Source: SFEL01 sp964392455
GTDB taxonomy: Bacteria > Bacillota > Clostridia > Christensenellales > CAG-138
Length of the DNA stretch: 64,000 nucleotides
NCBI GenBank assembly: GCA_964392455.1
Contig: CAYMPG010000002.1
Span: 1-64,000, forward strand
Direction of reading: 5' to 3'
The position numbers and the translations under genes were made by a program. Under the pieces are notes generated by a model. It searched no databases, had not been told where the DNA came from, and saw nothing but the letters and a program-made list of their open reading frames with translations. Positions 17,176 through 25,999 of the stretch are shown here, in pieces (position 1 is the stretch's first letter; the number at the start of each line of letters is the position of its first letter).

Positions 17176-17850
17176 CTACAGCTCTACGGGTATTTCCTTA
17201 TCTACAGCCATGCTGCCTTCTGTTACGATGCAGTCAAGGGCACGTATCTTTATGCCTGCTGCGGCTGCGTCCCTGAGGGCAGCGCCAAATTGAGGATGGG
17301 TAGTGTCGTTTGGTATAAGGCGGGATACGCCCTTGAGCTGTATTATAAAGAGCATAAGCGCCTCTGCCCCAGCCTCCACGCAGGATATAAGGTGGCGCAG
17401 GTGCTTTACGCCCCGCTCAGTGGGCGCATCTGGAAACATGGCGGTATCTCCATCAAACAGGGTAACGCCCTTGACCTCGGTAAATATGGGCTTTTCGCCC
17501 GGACGCTCAATATAAAAATCCAGCCGTGAATCTCCGTGGCGATATTCCGGTATTATCCTGGCGCCGGGGTACAGCTCTGCAAGGTATTCTCCGGCGGCGG
17601 CATTTGGTGCCTGGCTGTCCATATTCAGCAATATCCCCCGGCTGTATACGCCTATAAGGTCATAGCGTGTCTTGCGGAGGGGATTGGAGGAGGGCACCAG
17701 CACCACCTCTGCTCCGGGTGTTAGCAGCTCTTTGCATCGGCCGGTATTTTTAACGTGAACGGTATGTATGCTGCCATCAAGCTCCACCGTGGCGATGAAG
17801 CGGTTTGGCCGGGATATAAAGCGGGCATTAACTGTGGCAGGGTAATTCAT
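17176..17850 (-). CDS. sfsA: SfsA family DNA/RNA nuclease-like protein
   Basis: The 224-residue length fits the SfsA family. The N-terminal OB-fold part includes RFIARP-like FISRPNRFIATVEL and HVKNTGRCKELL; the nuclease part includes RLDFYIE and FTEVKGVTLF, matching the PD-(D/E)xK-like core. SfsA was named as a sugar-fermentation stimulation protein and is thought to be a nuclease; its role is unclear. The promoter at 17880-17908 drives it leftward, divergent from the grd locus. Confidence 0.95.
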   Translation of the reverse strand: MNYPATVNARFISRPNRFIATVELDGSIHTVHVKNTGRCKELLTPGAEVVLVPSSNPLRKTRYDLIGVYSRGILLNMDSQAPNAAAGEYLAELYPGARIIPEYRHGDSRLDFYIERPGEKPIFTEVKGVTLFDGDTAMFPDAPTERGVKHLRHLISCVEAGAEALMLFIIQLKGVSRLIPNDTTHPQFGAALRDAAAAGIKIRALDCIVTEGSMAVDKEIPVEL

Positions 17851-17879
17851 GGCGATGCTTCCTTTACATTATGGGGTCA

Positions 17880-17908
17880 ATTATAGCAGATGGGGCCAGG
17901 AAATGCAA
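17880..17908 (-). promoter_or_regulatory. Promoter of sfsA
   Basis: On the minus strand TTGCAT and TATAAT are spaced by 17 bases, about 30 bases upstream of the sfsA start. Confidence 0.75.
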
Positions 17909-17958
17909 AAGAAGCGGAATCAGCCTGAATAAAAGAACCATGGGTATGCACAATCTAC

Positions 17959-17991
17959 ACAGTACAGGCAATGCCTGGGCTGTATTTTTTT
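17959..17991 (+). terminator. Attenuator-like hairpin in the grd leader
   Basis: A stem made of ACAG/CTGT and CAGGC/GCCTG, with a small internal loop and an AAT loop, is followed by A and seven Ts. It ends 27 bases before grdX and no plus-strand gene precedes it, so it would act on the grd transcript itself. Confidence 0.65.
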
Positions 17992-18017
17992 ACTTTTTTG
18001 GAATGGGAGGAGAGCCC

Positions 18018-18446
18018 TTGAAAATGACGGATATAATGCTCCTTACAAACAATGGCCTGGTTTATGAGATGCTTGGGGATATTGTGGGCGTGCGTATGCT
18101 TGACGGCGGCTACAGGGAGGTGCTGACAGCGGTGCGGGATATGGTATACCTTGGGCACAGGCTGTACAATCATCCGCTGTATGGCAGCATAAAGCCAAAT
18201 GCCACGCCCTACCGCACCATAGCCATATCCGTAAAACCCAATGAATTTTCTCCGAACCATGCACAAATAATATCAAACAGCATAGCTGCATACGATGGCT
18301 GTCTTCATGGCCGCCGTGAGTTTTCTGAGCGGGAGCTCAAGGATTTGAGGGTGGTGGATGCAGGCCTTGTATGCAGGCAGGAATGGAAGCACGCAATGGG
18401 CATAAAGGAGGGAGGCTGCTTTGAAGCTGCGGCTTGGGTTTATTGA
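18018..18446 (+). CDS. grdX: GrdX family protein
   Basis: GrdX is a small protein found at the head of glycine reductase operons; its biochemical role is not established. The 142-residue product shows LLTNN near the start, VRDMVYLGHRLYNHPLYGSIKPNATPYRT in the middle and a SPNHAQIISN-like region. I chose TTG 18018 because GGAGG (18006-18010) lies seven bases upstream; ATG 18024 is in frame and possible. Its 3' end overlaps grdE by 26 bases. Confidence 0.9.
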   Translation: MKMTDIMLLTNNGLVYEMLGDIVGVRMLDGGYREVLTAVRDMVYLGHRLYNHPLYGSIKPNATPYRTIAISVKPNEFSPNHAQIISNSIAAYDGCLHGRREFSERELKDLRVVDAGLVCRQEWKHAMGIKEGGCFEAAAWVY

Positions 18447-19713
18447 TATAAGGGATATACAGCTCTGCGGCGAAACGCAGATTAAGGATGGCACGCTGTA
18501 TGTAAATGCTGATGAGGCCCTTAGCTACGTTTTTGAGCATGAGGATGTAAAAAGCCACATAAGGGAAGCACATTTTGATATTGCAAGGCCTGGGGAAAGC
18601 GTGCGTATCACCCCTGTAAAGGATGTGATACAGCCCCGGGTAAAGGTGGAGGGCGGCGGCGGACAGTTTCCCGGGGTAATAGCCGGGGTGGATACTGTGG
18701 GCTCAGGCGTGACCCATGTGCTGAGGGGCATGGCGGTTGTTACGGCAGGGCGGATAGTAGGCTTTCAGGAGGGCATTATAGATATGTCAGGCCCGGGGGC
18801 TGAATATACGGCCTTTTCGGAGATAGTGAATATCGTGCTGGTATGCGAGCCGGTGGAGACAGCAAAGCCCCATGAGTACGAGCGGGCGGTAAGGCTGGCC
18901 GGGCTCAGGGCTGCGGTGTATCTGGGGGAGGCAGGACGTAGCATAGCGCCCGATGAGGTAAGAGAATATGATACCTGCGGCATCAAAACGGGGCTGGAAA
19001 TGTACCCGGGGCTGCCCAGGGTGGGGTATGTGCATATGCTGCAAAGCCAGGGCCTGCTCCATGATACCTATGTATACGGGGTGGATGCAAAGCACTCCCT
19101 AACTACCATACTCTACCCCACGGAAACCATGGATGGAGCCATAATCAGCGGAAACTGCGTATCCGCCTGCGATAAGAATACCACCTATCACCATCAGAAT
19201 AATCCGGTGGTGGAGGAGCTGTTTAAGGAGCATGGCAAGACCCTCAATTATGTATGTAATATCATTACCAATGAAAACGTATACCTTGCGGACAAGGTGC
19301 GTTCATCCGACTGGACGGCAAAGCTCTGCGCCCTCCTTGAGCTGGATGGGGTGATAATATCCCAGGAGGGCTTTGGCAACCCGGATGCAGATCTTATCAT
19401 GAATACCAGAAAGATAGAGCGCCTTGGCATAAAGACAGCCATTATCACGGATGAATACGCCGGGCGGGATGGGGGCTCCCAGTCCCTTGCAGATGCTGAC
19501 CCCCTTGCAGACGCCGTGGTAACAGGGGGCAACGCCAATCAGGTGATAGTGCTGCCCAGGATGGACCGGGTGATAGGCACTCTGGACTATGTGGACAGGA
19601 TAGCGGGGGGCCATGCAGGGTCTCTCAGGGAGGATGGCAGCATAGAGGCGGAGCTGCAGGTGATAACCGGCGCAACCAATGAAATGGGCTTTGGCAGGCT
19701 CAGCGCCCGGTAA
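18421..19713 (+). CDS. grdE: Glycine reductase component B proprotein (alpha and beta subunits)
   Basis: GrdE is cleaved before an internal cysteine to give two subunits, the new N-terminus becoming the pyruvoyl group that captures the amino group of glycine. The 430-residue length and the site GNCVSACDKNTTYHHQNN fit; the cleavage cysteine is C246, near the Cys242 of characterised proteins. The start is TTG with GGAGG upstream, inside the end of grdX. With GrdB it forms the substrate-specific component. Sarcosine (GrdG) and betaine (GrdI) versions are homologous, so glycine specificity is inferred from the grdX/grdA context. Confidence 0.93.
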   Translation: MKLRLGFIDIRDIQLCGETQIKDGTLYVNADEALSYVFEHEDVKSHIREAHFDIARPGESVRITPVKDVIQPRVKVEGGGGQFPGVIAGVDTVGSGVTHVLRGMAVVTAGRIVGFQEGIIDMSGPGAEYTAFSEIVNIVLVCEPVETAKPHEYERAVRLAGLRAAVYLGEAGRSIAPDEVREYDTCGIKTGLEMYPGLPRVGYVHMLQSQGLLHDTYVYGVDAKHSLTTILYPTETMDGAIISGNCVSACDKNTTYHHQNNPVVEELFKEHGKTLNYVCNIITNENVYLADKVRSSDWTAKLCALLELDGVIISQEGFGNPDADLIMNTRKIERLGIKTAIITDEYAGRDGGSQSLADADPLADAVVTGGNANQVIVLPRMDRVIGTLDYVDRIAGGHAGSLREDGSIEAELQVITGATNEMGFGRLSAR

Positions 19714-19726
19714 GGAGGGAAAAAGT

Positions 19727-21031
19727 ATGAGCTATCGTGTGGTGCATTATATAAATCAGTTTTTCGCGGGCATGGGCGGGGAGGAAATGGCCCATGTGGG
19801 GCCGGAGCTTCGCCGGGGAGCGCTGGGCCCCGGTGCCGCAATTGAGCAGGCATGGGGCGGCCAGGCACAGATAGCCGCCACCATCATATGCGGGGATTCC
19901 TTCTTTGCGGAAAGGGAAAAGACAGCAAGGAAGAAAATACTAAGCTGGGTAAAGGCGGAAAAGCCGGATATGTTCATAGCGGGGCCTGCCTTTAATGCGG
20001 GGCGGTATGGCTATGCCTGTGCAAATATTGCCCTTGCTGTGCAGGAGGAGCTTGGCATACCGGCCATTACCGGAATGTATGAGGAAAACCCCGGCGCAGC
20101 CTTGAAGGACAGCGTTATCATGCTGGCCACAGCCAACAGCGCCGCAGATATGCGTAAGGCAGCCCCCAAAATGGCCGCCCTTGCCCTGAAGCTCATGAGG
20201 GGAGAGGAGCTGGGCGCCTCCTGTGTGGAGGGATATATGCCAAACGGCATCCGCAAAAACTTCTTTGAAAAGGAGCGGGGCGCAAGGCGGGCAGTAAATA
20301 TGCTGCTGAATAAGCTGAATGGCAGGCCATACGTTACGGAGTTTCCCATGCCATCCTTTGACAGGGTGGAGCCGAATCCTGCAATAAGGGATATCAGCCG
20401 GGCAACGGTGGCCCTGTGTACCTCAGGGGGAATAGTGCCAAAGGGAAACCCGGACAGGATAGAATCCTCCTCCGCCTCAAAGTACGGGGAATACAGCATT
20501 GCGGGGGTGGAAAGGCTCACACCTCAGAGCCACGAAACAGCCCATGGCGGATATGACCCCGTGTATGCAAACAGCGACCCTAACCGGGTGCTGCCGGTGG
20601 ATGTTTTGCGGGAGCTTGAGCGGGAGGGCAGGATAGGCCGGCTGCACGAGGTGTTTTACTCCACCGTTGGCAATGGCACATCCGTTGCAGCGTCAAGGGC
20701 ATACGCTATGGAATTTGCGGCAAAGCTAAAGGAAGCCGGTGTGGATGGGGTGATACTCACCTCCACCTGAGGCACCTGCACCCGTTGCGGCGCAACGATG
20801 GTAAAGGAAATAGAGCGAGCGGGCATACCTGCTGTGCATATGTGTACAGTAACGCCCATCTCCCTTACTGTGGGAGCAAACAGAATTGTGCCCACGGTGG
20901 CCATACCCTATCCGCTGGGAGATCCATCCCTCTCTTTGGAGGAGGAGCATACTCTTAGAAAGCGGCTGGTAATTAAGGCGCTGGAGGCCCTTGAAACAGA
21001 GCTTGAGGGGCAAAGGGTATTTGAGGGATAG
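19727..21031 (+). CDS. grdB: Glycine reductase component B gamma subunit, selenoprotein
   Basis: This 434-residue protein contains an in-frame UGA at 20768-20770 (residue 348), read as selenocysteine in TSTUGTCTRCGATM, the UxxCxxC active site of GrdB. The frame continues with clear homology (HMCTVTPISLTVGANRIVP) to a TAG at 21031. GrdB binds the Schiff-base glycine and transfers a carboxymethyl group to the selenol of GrdA. The start ATG 19727 has TAAGGAGGG upstream; an in-frame ATG 48 bases earlier lies inside grdE. A hairpin 12 bases after the UGA is a candidate SECIS. Confidence 0.96.
20783..20797 (+). promoter_or_regulatory. Candidate bacterial SECIS hairpin of grdB
   Basis: CGTTGCG / CGCAACG around a central G forms a compact hairpin (6-7 bp) starting 12 bases after the UGA, the position at which SelB-bound bacterial SECIS apical stems are found. 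Confidence 0.6.
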
Positions 21032-21061
21032 CAGGCGGCCCTAAAATACGCTATTTGCAGA

Positions 21062-21090
21062 TTGCCCTTATGGGGCGGTAATGTTAAAAT
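21062..21090 (+). promoter_or_regulatory. Possible internal promoter before trxB
   Basis: TTGCCC and TAAAAT are 17 bases apart, with TGT making an extended -10, in the 103-base gap between grdB and trxB. Confidence 0.4.
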
Positions 21091-21134
21091 AACCCAAAGG
21101 GAATAACAAAAAACCTTAAAAGGAGAGCAGCGTG

Positions 21135-22076
21135 ATGAGCAGGATATACGATATGATAGTCCTGGGTGCGGGCCCGGCGGGCCTTGCGGCGGGGCTTTAC
21201 GGCGGGCGGGGCAGGCGCTCCGTGCTCATAATAGAAAAGGGACAGGACGGGGGCCAGATAGCCACCACCAACGAAATAGTAAATTACCCCGGCCAGATGC
21301 TGGATGGGGAAACCGGCCCCAGCCTGGTAAAGCGCATGAGCGAGCAGGCGGCAAGGTTTGGCTGCGAGCGGGTGAGCGATACCATAAAGGCGGCGGAGCT
21401 TGAGGGCCCTGTAAAGAAGATAACAGGTAGCAAGGGCGAGTATCTTGGCAGGAGCGTAATAATTGCCCTTGGCACATATGCAAGGCCCATAGGCTGCGAA
21501 AACGAGGAGCAGTTTAAGGGCCGGGGCATATCCTACTGCGCCACCTGCGATGGGGCGTTCTTTGAGGGGCTGGAGGTTTACGTGGTAGGTGGCGGCGATT
21601 CGGCCGTTGAGGAGGCCATGTATCTTACAAAGTTTGCCCGCAGGGTAACCATTATACACCGGAGAGATAAGCTGAGGGCCGCCAGGTCAATTCAGGAAAA
21701 GGCCTTTGCAGAGCCTAAGCTGGGCTTTATGTGGGATTCTGTGGTGGAAAGGGTGGATGGAGACGAGCTGCTGAATAAAATGCAGATACGAAACACCAAA
21801 ACGGGCCAGCTCACCACCATTGAGGCAAGCCCTGAGGATGGCATATTTGGCCTGTTTGGCTTTATTGGGCTTATGCCCGGCAGCAGCCTTTTTGAAGGCA
21901 GCCTGAATATGGAGGATGGCTACATAATCACCGATGAGGATATGCGTACAAATATCCCCGGCGTATTTGCCGCCGGAGATATACGCAAAAAAAGCCTCAG
22001 GCAGGTGATAACGGCTGCGGCAGATGGGGCAATAGCCGCCGTGCAGGCAGAGCATTATATTTCCAGCATGGAATAG
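21135..22076 (+). CDS. trxB: Thioredoxin reductase of the glycine reductase system
   Basis: The 313-residue flavoprotein has the FAD site GAGPAGLAAG near the N-terminus, the redox pair CATC (C135, C138), a second dinucleotide motif GGGDSAVEEA, HRRDKLRA, the NADPH-preferring signature, and C-terminal GVFAAGDIR. It passes electrons from NADPH to the thioredoxin encoded next, which re-reduces the selenoprotein after acetyl phosphate formation. ATG 21135 is preceded by an in-frame GTG and by AAAAGGAGAG. Confidence 0.94.
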   Translation: MSRIYDMIVLGAGPAGLAAGLYGGRGRRSVLIIEKGQDGGQIATTNEIVNYPGQMLDGETGPSLVKRMSEQAARFGCERVSDTIKAAELEGPVKKITGSKGEYLGRSVIIALGTYARPIGCENEEQFKGRGISYCATCDGAFFEGLEVYVVGGGDSAVEEAMYLTKFARRVTIIHRRDKLRAARSIQEKAFAEPKLGFMWDSVVERVDGDELLNKMQIRNTKTGQLTTIEASPEDGIFGLFGFIGLMPGSSLFEGSLNMEDGYIITDEDMRTNIPGVFAAGDIRKKSLRQVITAAADGAIAAVQAEHYISSME

Positions 22077-22099
22077 CACAATCATAGCAGCATAAAAGT

Positions 22100-22122
22100 G
22101 GGGGGCTTAAGGCCCTCCTTTT
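22100..22122 (+). terminator. Intra-operon terminator-like hairpin between trxB and trxA
   Basis: GGGGGGC pairs with GCCCTCC (one G-T pair) around a TTAAG loop and is followed by four Ts. It could reduce read-through between trxB and trxA. Confidence 0.6.
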
Positions 22123-22172
22123 GTATACCCAAAAGTTTCAAAATATTGGAAAAACAGGAAAGGAAAAAACAG

Positions 22173-22490
22173 ATGACAGAGCTTGATAAGACCACCTTTG
22201 AGCAGCAGGTGCTGAAGGCACCGGGCAGGGTAGTGGTGGATTTTTATGGTGATGGCTGCGCCCCCTGCGCCGCGCTTATGCCCCATGTGCATGGCCTTGA
22301 GGAAAAGTACGGAGAGAGGCTGAAGTTTTTTGCCCTGAATACCACAAAGGCCCGCAGGCTGGCCATAAGCCAGGGAATACTTGGGCTGCCGGTGGTGGCA
22401 GTGTATAAGGATGGCAAAATGATAGCTTCCTGCGTTAAGGAGGAGGCTACCCCTGAAAATGTAGAGGCCATGATACGGCAGTATGCTTAG
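22173..22490 (+). CDS. trxA: Thioredoxin of the glycine reductase system
   Basis: This is a 105-residue thioredoxin. The active site is GCAPC (C29, C32) in place of the usual WCGPC; GC-x-PC centres without tryptophan are known from thioredoxins of glycine-reducing clostridia. The cis-proline follows in GLPVVAVYKDG. The start at 22173 comes after AGGAAAGGAAA; 75 upstream in-frame bases were excluded because they contain the trxB terminator region. It donates electrons to GrdA after receiving them from TrxB. Confidence 0.92.
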   Translation: MTELDKTTFEQQVLKAPGRVVVDFYGDGCAPCAALMPHVHGLEEKYGERLKFFALNTTKARRLAISQGILGLPVVAVYKDGKMIASCVKEEATPENVEAMIRQYA

Positions 22491-22555
22491 GCCCGTGGAT
22501 AGACGGCCCTGAGCGGGCTTTCTATATAAATATAAAGGAAAGGAGAAGAAAAAAT

Positions 22556-23032
22556 ATGGGTGTATTATCCGGTAAAAAAGTAGTGATAATAGGCGACCGG
22601 GATGGAATACCCGGCCCTGCCATAGCTGCCTGTGCGGAATCCGCCGGGGGGCAGGTGGTGTTTTCCTCCACAGAGTGCTTCGTCTGAACTGCCGCCGGCG
22701 CAATGGATCTGGAAAATCAGAAGCGGGTAAAGGAGCTTGCCGAAAAGTATGGCCCGGAAAACCTGGTGGTGCTTCTGGGCGCCGCCGAGGGTGAAGCCTC
22801 CGGCCTTGCTGCTGAAACGGTCACAAATGGCGACCCTACCTATGCAGGTCCATTGACGGGAGTCCAGCTTGGACTTACGGTTTACCATGTATGCGAGCCC
22901 GATATAAAGCGGGAATTTGACAGCGATGTATACGATGAGCAGGTGAGCATGATGGAGATGGTGCTGGATGTGGATGACATCACAAGCGAAACCTCTGCCA
23001 TACGGCAGGAATTTTGCAAATATCTTAGCTGA
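22556..23032 (+). CDS. grdA: Glycine reductase component A, selenoprotein
   Basis: The 158-residue length equals that of known GrdA proteins. UGA at 22685-22687 encodes Sec44 in CFVUTAAGAMDLENQ, the conserved GrdA redox motif with Cys41. GrdA carries the carboxymethyl-selenoether that GrdC/GrdD convert to acetyl phosphate, and it is recycled by thioredoxin. GC-rich inverted sequence follows the UGA, but I could not define a convincing SECIS stem. AAGGAAAGGAG precedes the ATG, and a terminator follows the gene. Confidence 0.97.
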
Positions 23033-23040
23033 CAGTACAC

Positions 23041-23077
23041 GGGGCGACAGAGAAAATCAGGGCTGCCGCCCCTTTTT
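23041..23077 (+). terminator. Terminator after grdA
   Basis: GGGGCG-A-CAG pairs with CTG-C-CGCCCC around a 12-base loop, directly followed by five Ts. It lies 9 bases after grdA and 51 bases before grdC, so it would set a step-down for grdC and grdD. Confidence 0.8.
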
Positions 23078-23127
23078 CAGGCGGGGAAATACCCGAATAT
23101 ACAGTAGCAGAGAGGAAAGAGTTGACT

Positions 23128-24669
23128 ATGAAAAGCGTAATAAAGGGCACGGGCTACATACTGGCCCATGGGCCGGATATGGTGCTGCATAATGGCTCCA
23201 CCCAGACCACGGAGCGGATAGTGAACCCGGATAGCGAGTATCTTAAGGCACTGCCCGGGCATATACGAAGCTATGAGCAGGCCTTGGAGTATTATCCAAA
23301 TCAGGTGTACATAGGGAATGTGACCCCTGAGGAGCTGGGGGATGTGGAGGAGCCATGGTATGATAAGCGCTGCCCGGTAAATGAAAGATACGGCAGATTT
23401 GGGCAGATAATGCCACAGGAGGAATTCCTGCTGCTGATGGATGCCTGCGATGTATTTGACCTGGTGAGGCTCAATGAGGATTTTGTGGCCCGGCATAAAA
23501 GGGCACTTGAGCAGAATCCCGTGATGGATACTTCCATACTTGAAAGGATAGGCGCCGGCACTGATGCGGATGAGGTACAGCGCCTCGTAAGGGAGGAGCA
23601 GGCCGAGGGGCTGTATCATATGGGAGAGCTGGTAGGATGCGTGGTAAGGGCACACGATATAGACCCAAACCTTTCTGCCCATGTGATGCATGAAAATATC
23701 GTATCCAAAGCGTCCAGCGTGCTGGCACTGCTTAGCGCCGTGAAAAACGCAGGGGTGGAAAAGGAGCAGATAGAGTATGTGATAGATTGCTCTGAGGAGG
23801 CCTGCGGGGATGTAAACCAGCGGGGCGGAGGAAATTTTGCAAAAAGCGCCGCCGAAATAGCCGGCCTTATCTCAGCCACGGGAAGCGATTGCCGGGGCTT
23901 TTGCGCCGCCCCTGCCCATGCCATAGTGGAGGCTGCGGCGCTGGTGGCATCCGGCGCATATGGGCTGGTGGCGGTCACGGCGGGAGGCTCCACGGCAAAG
24001 CTTGGGATGAACGGCAGGGATCATATAAAAAAGGGCCTGCCCATACTTGAGGATATGCTGGGCGGCTTTGCCGTGATAATAGGCAGGGACGATGGGATAA
24101 ACCCGGAAATAAATCTCAATATACTTGGACGGCACAGCGTTGGCACAGGCTCTGCCCCTCAGGCTGTAATATCTTCGCTGGTAGCCGAGCCCCTTGAGCG
24201 GGCGGGGCTGAAAATGACGGATATAGACAGGTTTTCGCCGGAAATGCAGAACCCGGATATAACAAAGCCCGCAGGTGCAGGGGATGTGCCCCTTGCAAAT
24301 TATAAAATGATTGCCGCCCTTGCGGTGAAAAAGGGGGAGATACAGCGGGAGGACATTGGGGCCTTTATCAAGACCCATGGCCTTACAGGCTGGGTACCCA
24401 CTCAGGGGCATATTCCCTCAGGGGTGCCATATATTGGCTTTGCCCGGGAGGATATACTTGGCGGCCGCATAAGGCGGGCAATGATAATAGGCAAGGGGTC
24501 GCTGTTCCTTGGGCGCATGACAAACCTGTTTGACGGGGTGTCCTTTGTTATGGAGGCAAACAGGGGAGAGGATGAAAAGGCATATGCAGATGAGCAGGAG
24601 GTGCGGCGGCTGATAGCTGATTCATTAAAAAGGGCGGCGGCGCTCCTTGAGGGGCAGGAGGAAGCATGA
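23128..24669 (+). CDS. grdC: Glycine reductase component C, beta subunit
   Basis: The 513-residue protein is close to the length of GrdC. It begins VIKGTGYILAHGPDMVLHNG and has ketoacyl-synthase-like segments such as CSEEACGDVNQRGGGNFAKS and FCAAPAHAIVEAA. Component C takes the carboxymethyl group from GrdA and makes acetyl phosphate, which yields ATP through acetate kinase (not in this window). The start ATG 23128 has AGAGGAAAG upstream. It overlaps grdD by ATGA. Confidence 0.95.
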   Translation: MKSVIKGTGYILAHGPDMVLHNGSTQTTERIVNPDSEYLKALPGHIRSYEQALEYYPNQVYIGNVTPEELGDVEEPWYDKRCPVNERYGRFGQIMPQEEFLLLMDACDVFDLVRLNEDFVARHKRALEQNPVMDTSILERIGAGTDADEVQRLVREEQAEGLYHMGELVGCVVRAHDIDPNLSAHVMHENIVSKASSVLALLSAVKNAGVEKEQIEYVIDCSEEACGDVNQRGGGNFAKSAAEIAGLISATGSDCRGFCAAPAHAIVEAAALVASGAYGLVAVTAGGSTAKLGMNGRDHIKKGLPILEDMLGGFAVIIGRDDGINPEINLNILGRHSVGTGSAPQAVISSLVAEPLERAGLKMTDIDRFSPEMQNPDITKPAGAGDVPLANYKMIAALAVKKGEIQREDIGAFIKTHGLTGWVPTQGHIPSGVPYIGFAREDILGGRIRRAMIIGKGSLFLGRMTNLFDGVSFVMEANRGEDEKAYADEQEVRRLIADSLKRAAALLEGQEEA

Positions 24670-25808
24670 GCCGGGAGAAAAAGCTGATAGCCAGCGCCTT
24701 TATGGATATGGCAAAGGGGCTGGAAGGGGGAAGCTATGGTAAAAGCCCCCGCATTGCCGTGACTGGCCTTGGAAGCGAGCATGGGGAGAGCAATGTAATG
24801 GAAGGCGCACTCATGGCGGCAGAGCGTGGCGTGGAGGTGTGCTACATAGGCACAATTACCGCCCCGGGCGTGGATTCCGTTTATGCACAAACCGAAGCGC
24901 AGTGCCATGAGATAATGGAGGAGCTGCTGAAAAGCGGCCGGGTGCAGGGCGCACTTACAATGCACTATCCCTTTCCGATAGGAGTATCCACCGTGGGCCG
25001 GGTATTGACCCCTGCAAAGGGCAGGAGCATGTTTATCGCCGCCACCACCGGCACCGCAGGCGGGGACAGGACAGAGACAATAATAAAAAACGCCCTCCAT
25101 GGGGTGATAGCTGCAAAGGCCTGTGGGGTACTCAGGCCCAGCGTGGGATTATTGAATCTCGATGGGGCACGGCAGGCGGAGCTCGCCCTCAGGGAGCTTA
25201 AAAGGGGTGGGTACGATATAGCCCTTGGGGAATCTGCACGCCCGGAGGGAGGCCCCATCATGCGGGGCAATGACGTGCTGCTGGGCAGTGTGGACGTTAT
25301 GGTGACAGATTCCCTTACGGGAAACGTTATAATGAAGCTGCTATCCGCCTTTACCACCGGCGGCAGCCTTGAAAGCGCAGGCTGGGGCTATGGCCCGGGC
25401 ATTGGTCGGGGAATGGATAAACTGGTGCTGATAGTTTCCCGGGCGTCAGGCGCAGCGGTGGTGGCAAATGGGCTGGAATATGCGGCCCGGCTTGCCCGGG
25501 GGAATGTGATGAAGGTTGCAGCAGCAGAGCTTGCCGGGGCGGAAAGGGCCGGCCTTGGTAGCATTCTTTCCTCCAGGAGGGGCACGGCCCAGGCTTCTGC
25601 CGGGCCGGAGCCTCCGCCAAAGGAGACTGTAAGCCAGAGCATATCCGGCATTGACGTGATGGATATAGAGGCTGCGGTGAGCTGCCTGTGGGGGCAGGGC
25701 ATATATGCAGAGCCGGGCATGGGCTGCACAGGCCCCATAGTCATGGTAAGCGACAGGCAGCTTGAAAATGCCGCCGCTATACTCAGGCAGGGCGGCTTCC
25801 TGGCCTGA
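24666..25808 (+). CDS. grdD: Glycine reductase component C, alpha subunit
   Basis: This 380-residue partner of GrdC resembles phosphate acyltransferase-type proteins: LGSEHGESN near residue 36, then GIGRGMDKLVLIVSRASG, and a C-terminal GMGCTGPIVMV motif with a cysteine conserved in GrdD. It releases acetyl phosphate from the component C acyl intermediate. Its start overlaps the grdC stop by four bases, indicating coupled translation. It is the last grd gene; a strong GC hairpin follows. Confidence 0.94.
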   Translation: MSREKKLIASAFMDMAKGLEGGSYGKSPRIAVTGLGSEHGESNVMEGALMAAERGVEVCYIGTITAPGVDSVYAQTEAQCHEIMEELLKSGRVQGALTMHYPFPIGVSTVGRVLTPAKGRSMFIAATTGTAGGDRTETIIKNALHGVIAAKACGVLRPSVGLLNLDGARQAELALRELKRGGYDIALGESARPEGGPIMRGNDVLLGSVDVMVTDSLTGNVIMKLLSAFTTGGSLESAGWGYGPGIGRGMDKLVLIVSRASGAAVVANGLEYAARLARGNVMKVAAAELAGAERAGLGSILSSRRGTAQASAGPEPPPKETVSQSISGIDVMDIEAAVSCLWGQGIYAEPGMGCTGPIVMVSDRQLENAAAILRQGGFLA

Positions 25809-25820
25809 AAATAAGCAAAA

Positions 25821-25852
25821 CAGCGGCCGCCATGGTTCTGTGGCGGCCGCTG
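25821..25852 (+). terminator. GC-rich hairpin at the end of the grd operon
   Basis: A 12-bp perfect stem (25821-25832 with 25841-25852) contains GCGGCCGC. Only a weak CTCTT follows, so it may be a terminator or a 3' stabiliser. The remaining gap to 25999 shows nothing recognisable. Confidence 0.6.
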
Positions 25853-25999
25853 CTCTTAGGGGGGAGAAATCTTATATGGTTGGAGTTACTGTTTTGCAGG
25901 CTTCCCTGTGCCATTATAATATCAGCTAAATATGGCGGAAAAATGCCTGATCCGTGTACGATTCGTAAAGTAAATATTAATAAACCATGACCGCCGAAG

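Noticed and set aside
17851..18017. Glycine riboswitch before the grd operon
   Set aside because: I looked for the tandem aptamer core and its conserved segments and saw none; the leader is also too short for the usual tandem form.
19727..21031. grdB as a pseudogene broken by a stop codon
   Set aside because: The stop is a UGA in the exact UxxCxxC context of GrdB selenoproteins, and homology continues past it.
22556..23032. grdA as a truncated gene starting at the internal ATG 22703
   Set aside because: Reading UGA 22685 as selenocysteine restores the 158-residue GrdA with the conserved CFVU motif.
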